Shown: positions 6,689 to 6,996 of the stretch, in pieces
Numbering within the stretch: the stretch's first letter is position 1
Layout: every line of letters starts with the position of its first letter
Source of the DNA: Pseudomonadota bacterium
GTDB taxonomy: Bacteria > Desulfobacterota > Syntrophia > Syntrophales > JADFWA01
DNA: 6,996 nucleotides
Assembly: GCA_015222855.1 (NCBI GenBank)
Contig: JADFWA010000165.1
Coordinates: 1 to 6,996 of the forward strand
Reading direction: 5' to 3'
Translations under genes and position numbers: made by a program
The notes under the pieces: model-generated
Told to the model about the DNA's origin: nothing
Database searches by the model: none
Seen by the model: the letters and a program-made list of their open reading frames with translations, nothing else

Positions 6689-6775
6689 TGAATATGAATA
6701 TGTGGCAAGAGCGAGGCTTAACACACGCAAAAGGTTATTTAAATTTAATAAGCCTCTTTCCACACCGCAGGTCAC
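6662..6775 (-). CDS. leuL: leu operon leader peptide, leucine-rich, 37 residues
   Basis: A short frame begins at GTG 6775-6773 and ends at TGA 6664-6662. GGAGG lies 10 nt before the GTG, after a consensus promoter. Nine of 37 codons are Leu (codons 9, 10, 12, 15, 16, 19, 21, 23 and 34); eight fall within a 15-codon window. The core reads GLLNLNNLLRVLSLALA. TTA is used four times, CTT three times, TTG and CTC once each, and CTG never. Its role is to sense charged leucyl-tRNA by ribosome stalling, not to make a functional protein. Codons 8-20 lie between or within the arms of a perfect 8-bp hairpin (GAGGCTTA/TAAGCCTC, plus-strand positions 6749-6756 and 6713-6720). Codons 30-35 form the antiterminator arm. 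The GTG start and lack of expression data leave slight doubt; the composition and structures make chance unlikely. Confidence 0.85.
   Translation of the reverse strand: MTCGVERGLLNLNNLLRVLSLALATYSYSPPVALRKK
6685..6768 (-). promoter_or_regulatory. Leader 1:2 pause/protector hairpin
   Basis: Within the leader mRNA, a perfect 8-bp stem joins GAGGCTTA (plus-strand positions 6749-6756) to TAAGCCTC (6713-6720). It is extended outward by TGTGG (6760-6764) with CCACA (6701-6705), and by GCGG (6765-6768) with CCGC (6685-6688) across a 12-base bulge. The outermost pairs take up part of antiterminator arm 2. The stem encloses the main run of Leu codons, so a ribosome stalled there would open it and release arm 2. 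It probably also provides the polymerase pause that synchronises transcription with translation. Confidence 0.65.
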
Positions 6776-6807
6776 TTCCTAAAATCCTCCAAAGTAAAAG
6801 TGAGGAG

Positions 6808-6836
6808 ATTTTAAAGCAAAACTATATAAATGTCAA
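6808..6836 (-). promoter_or_regulatory. Sigma70-type promoter for the leu leader and operon
   Basis: On the minus strand a perfect -35 hexamer TTGACA (plus-strand positions 6831-6836) is separated by 17 bp from a near-consensus -10 TAAAAT (6808-6813). Transcription should start near 6799-6803, about 25 nt before the leader-peptide GTG. The -35 begins one base past the cimA stop codon. The spacing and hexamer match make this a strong promoter by inspection; repression by a DNA-binding protein cannot be judged. Confidence 0.85.
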
Positions 6837-6837
6837 T

Positions 6838-6996
6838 TTATTTTTTGCTAAAATTTTTTTTACCCAGCTTGTACTGTACGCTGTCTACAAGGGCATACCA
6901 ACTTGCCTCAATGATGTTTGTGCACACCCCGATGGTACTCCAGACTTCGTTTTCATCCCTTGTTTCCAGGAAAGCCCTTACCTTTGCCGCTGTTCC
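6838..6996 (-). CDS. cimA: Citramalate synthase, C-terminal end only
   Basis: Only the last 52 codons are in the window; the 5' part lies beyond the right edge and the stop is TAA at 6840-6838. The peptide contains [19 protein letters not shown] followed by [19 protein letters not shown]. This fits the end of the C-terminal regulatory domain of CimA/LeuA-family synthases, and most closely the CimA pattern (WxTxGVxxNIIEASWxALvDSxxYkL). CimA condenses pyruvate with acetyl-CoA to (R)-citramalate, the entry to the threonine-independent isoleucine route. LeuCD and LeuB, encoded downstream, can process citramalate to 2-oxobutyrate. No terminator separates cimA from the leu promoter, so cimA transcripts would run into the leucine attenuator. 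Confidence 0.85.
   Translation of the reverse strand, partial: GTAAKVRAFLETRDENEVWSTIGVCTNIIEASWYALVDSVQYKLGKKNFSKK

Noticed and set aside
6600..6800. Leucine T-box riboswitch upstream of leuA
   Set aside because: GGGTGG in the terminator left arm recalls part of the T-box core, but the full AGGGTGGNACCGCG-type bulge and a Stem I specifier arrangement are absent. A translated Leu-rich ORF explains the region better.
6764..6813. Hairpin hiding the leader-peptide ribosome site (CTCC 6804-6807 with GGAG)
   Set aside because: The left arm overlaps the promoter -10 and the likely start point, so most of it would not be in the RNA.
1..6996. CRISPR array, tRNA or rRNA genes, transposase or phage genes
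   Set aside because: No regularly spaced repeats, tRNA-like folds or mobile-element proteins were seen; the only repeats are the short intergenic ones listed.

Overview
The window reads as chromosome from an anaerobic Gram-negative bacterium. I lean towards Desulfobacterota (the former Deltaproteobacteria) or a related lineage. The reasons are the cimA-leuA-leuC-leuD-leuB gene set with compact 'type 2' LeuC and LeuD proteins, the moderate GC content, and hairpin-rich intergenic inserts. No rRNA, taxon-marker gene or mobile-element gene is present, so the placement is an inference.

Layout. The left fifth (1-1901) is read rightward. It holds the 3' part of a GalT-like HIT-superfamily nucleotidyltransferase gene, a complete CobB-type sirtuin gene, and a short gene that looks like an internally deleted, frameshifted remnant of a larger unknown-function protein. 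The rest (1933-6996) is read leftward and converges on it. In transcription order it contains the last 52 codons of cimA (citramalate synthase), a promoter, a leucine-rich leader peptide with an attenuator, then leuA, leuC, leuD and leuB. Two gaps inside the operon (leuC-leuD and leuD-leuB) carry palindromic repeat-like inserts.

How the genes work together. LeuA condenses 2-oxoisovalerate with acetyl-CoA, LeuCD isomerises the product, and LeuB oxidatively decarboxylates it to the leucine precursor. CimA makes citramalate from pyruvate and acetyl-CoA. The same LeuCD and LeuB enzymes can carry citramalate to 2-oxobutyrate for isoleucine, so the cluster probably serves both amino acids.

The best discovery is the leuA leader (about 6599-6836, minus strand). 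A consensus sigma70-type promoter abuts the cimA stop codon. It is followed by an unannotated 37-codon ORF (GTG start, 9 Leu codons) whose distal codons form one arm of a long antiterminator. That antiterminator is mutually exclusive with a 13-bp intrinsic terminator just before leuA. All the parts of a classical ribosome-mediated leucine attenuator can be read directly from the sequence. I did not find a clearly unknown multi-gene system here; the other observations concern gene decay, repeat inserts and substituted motif residues.
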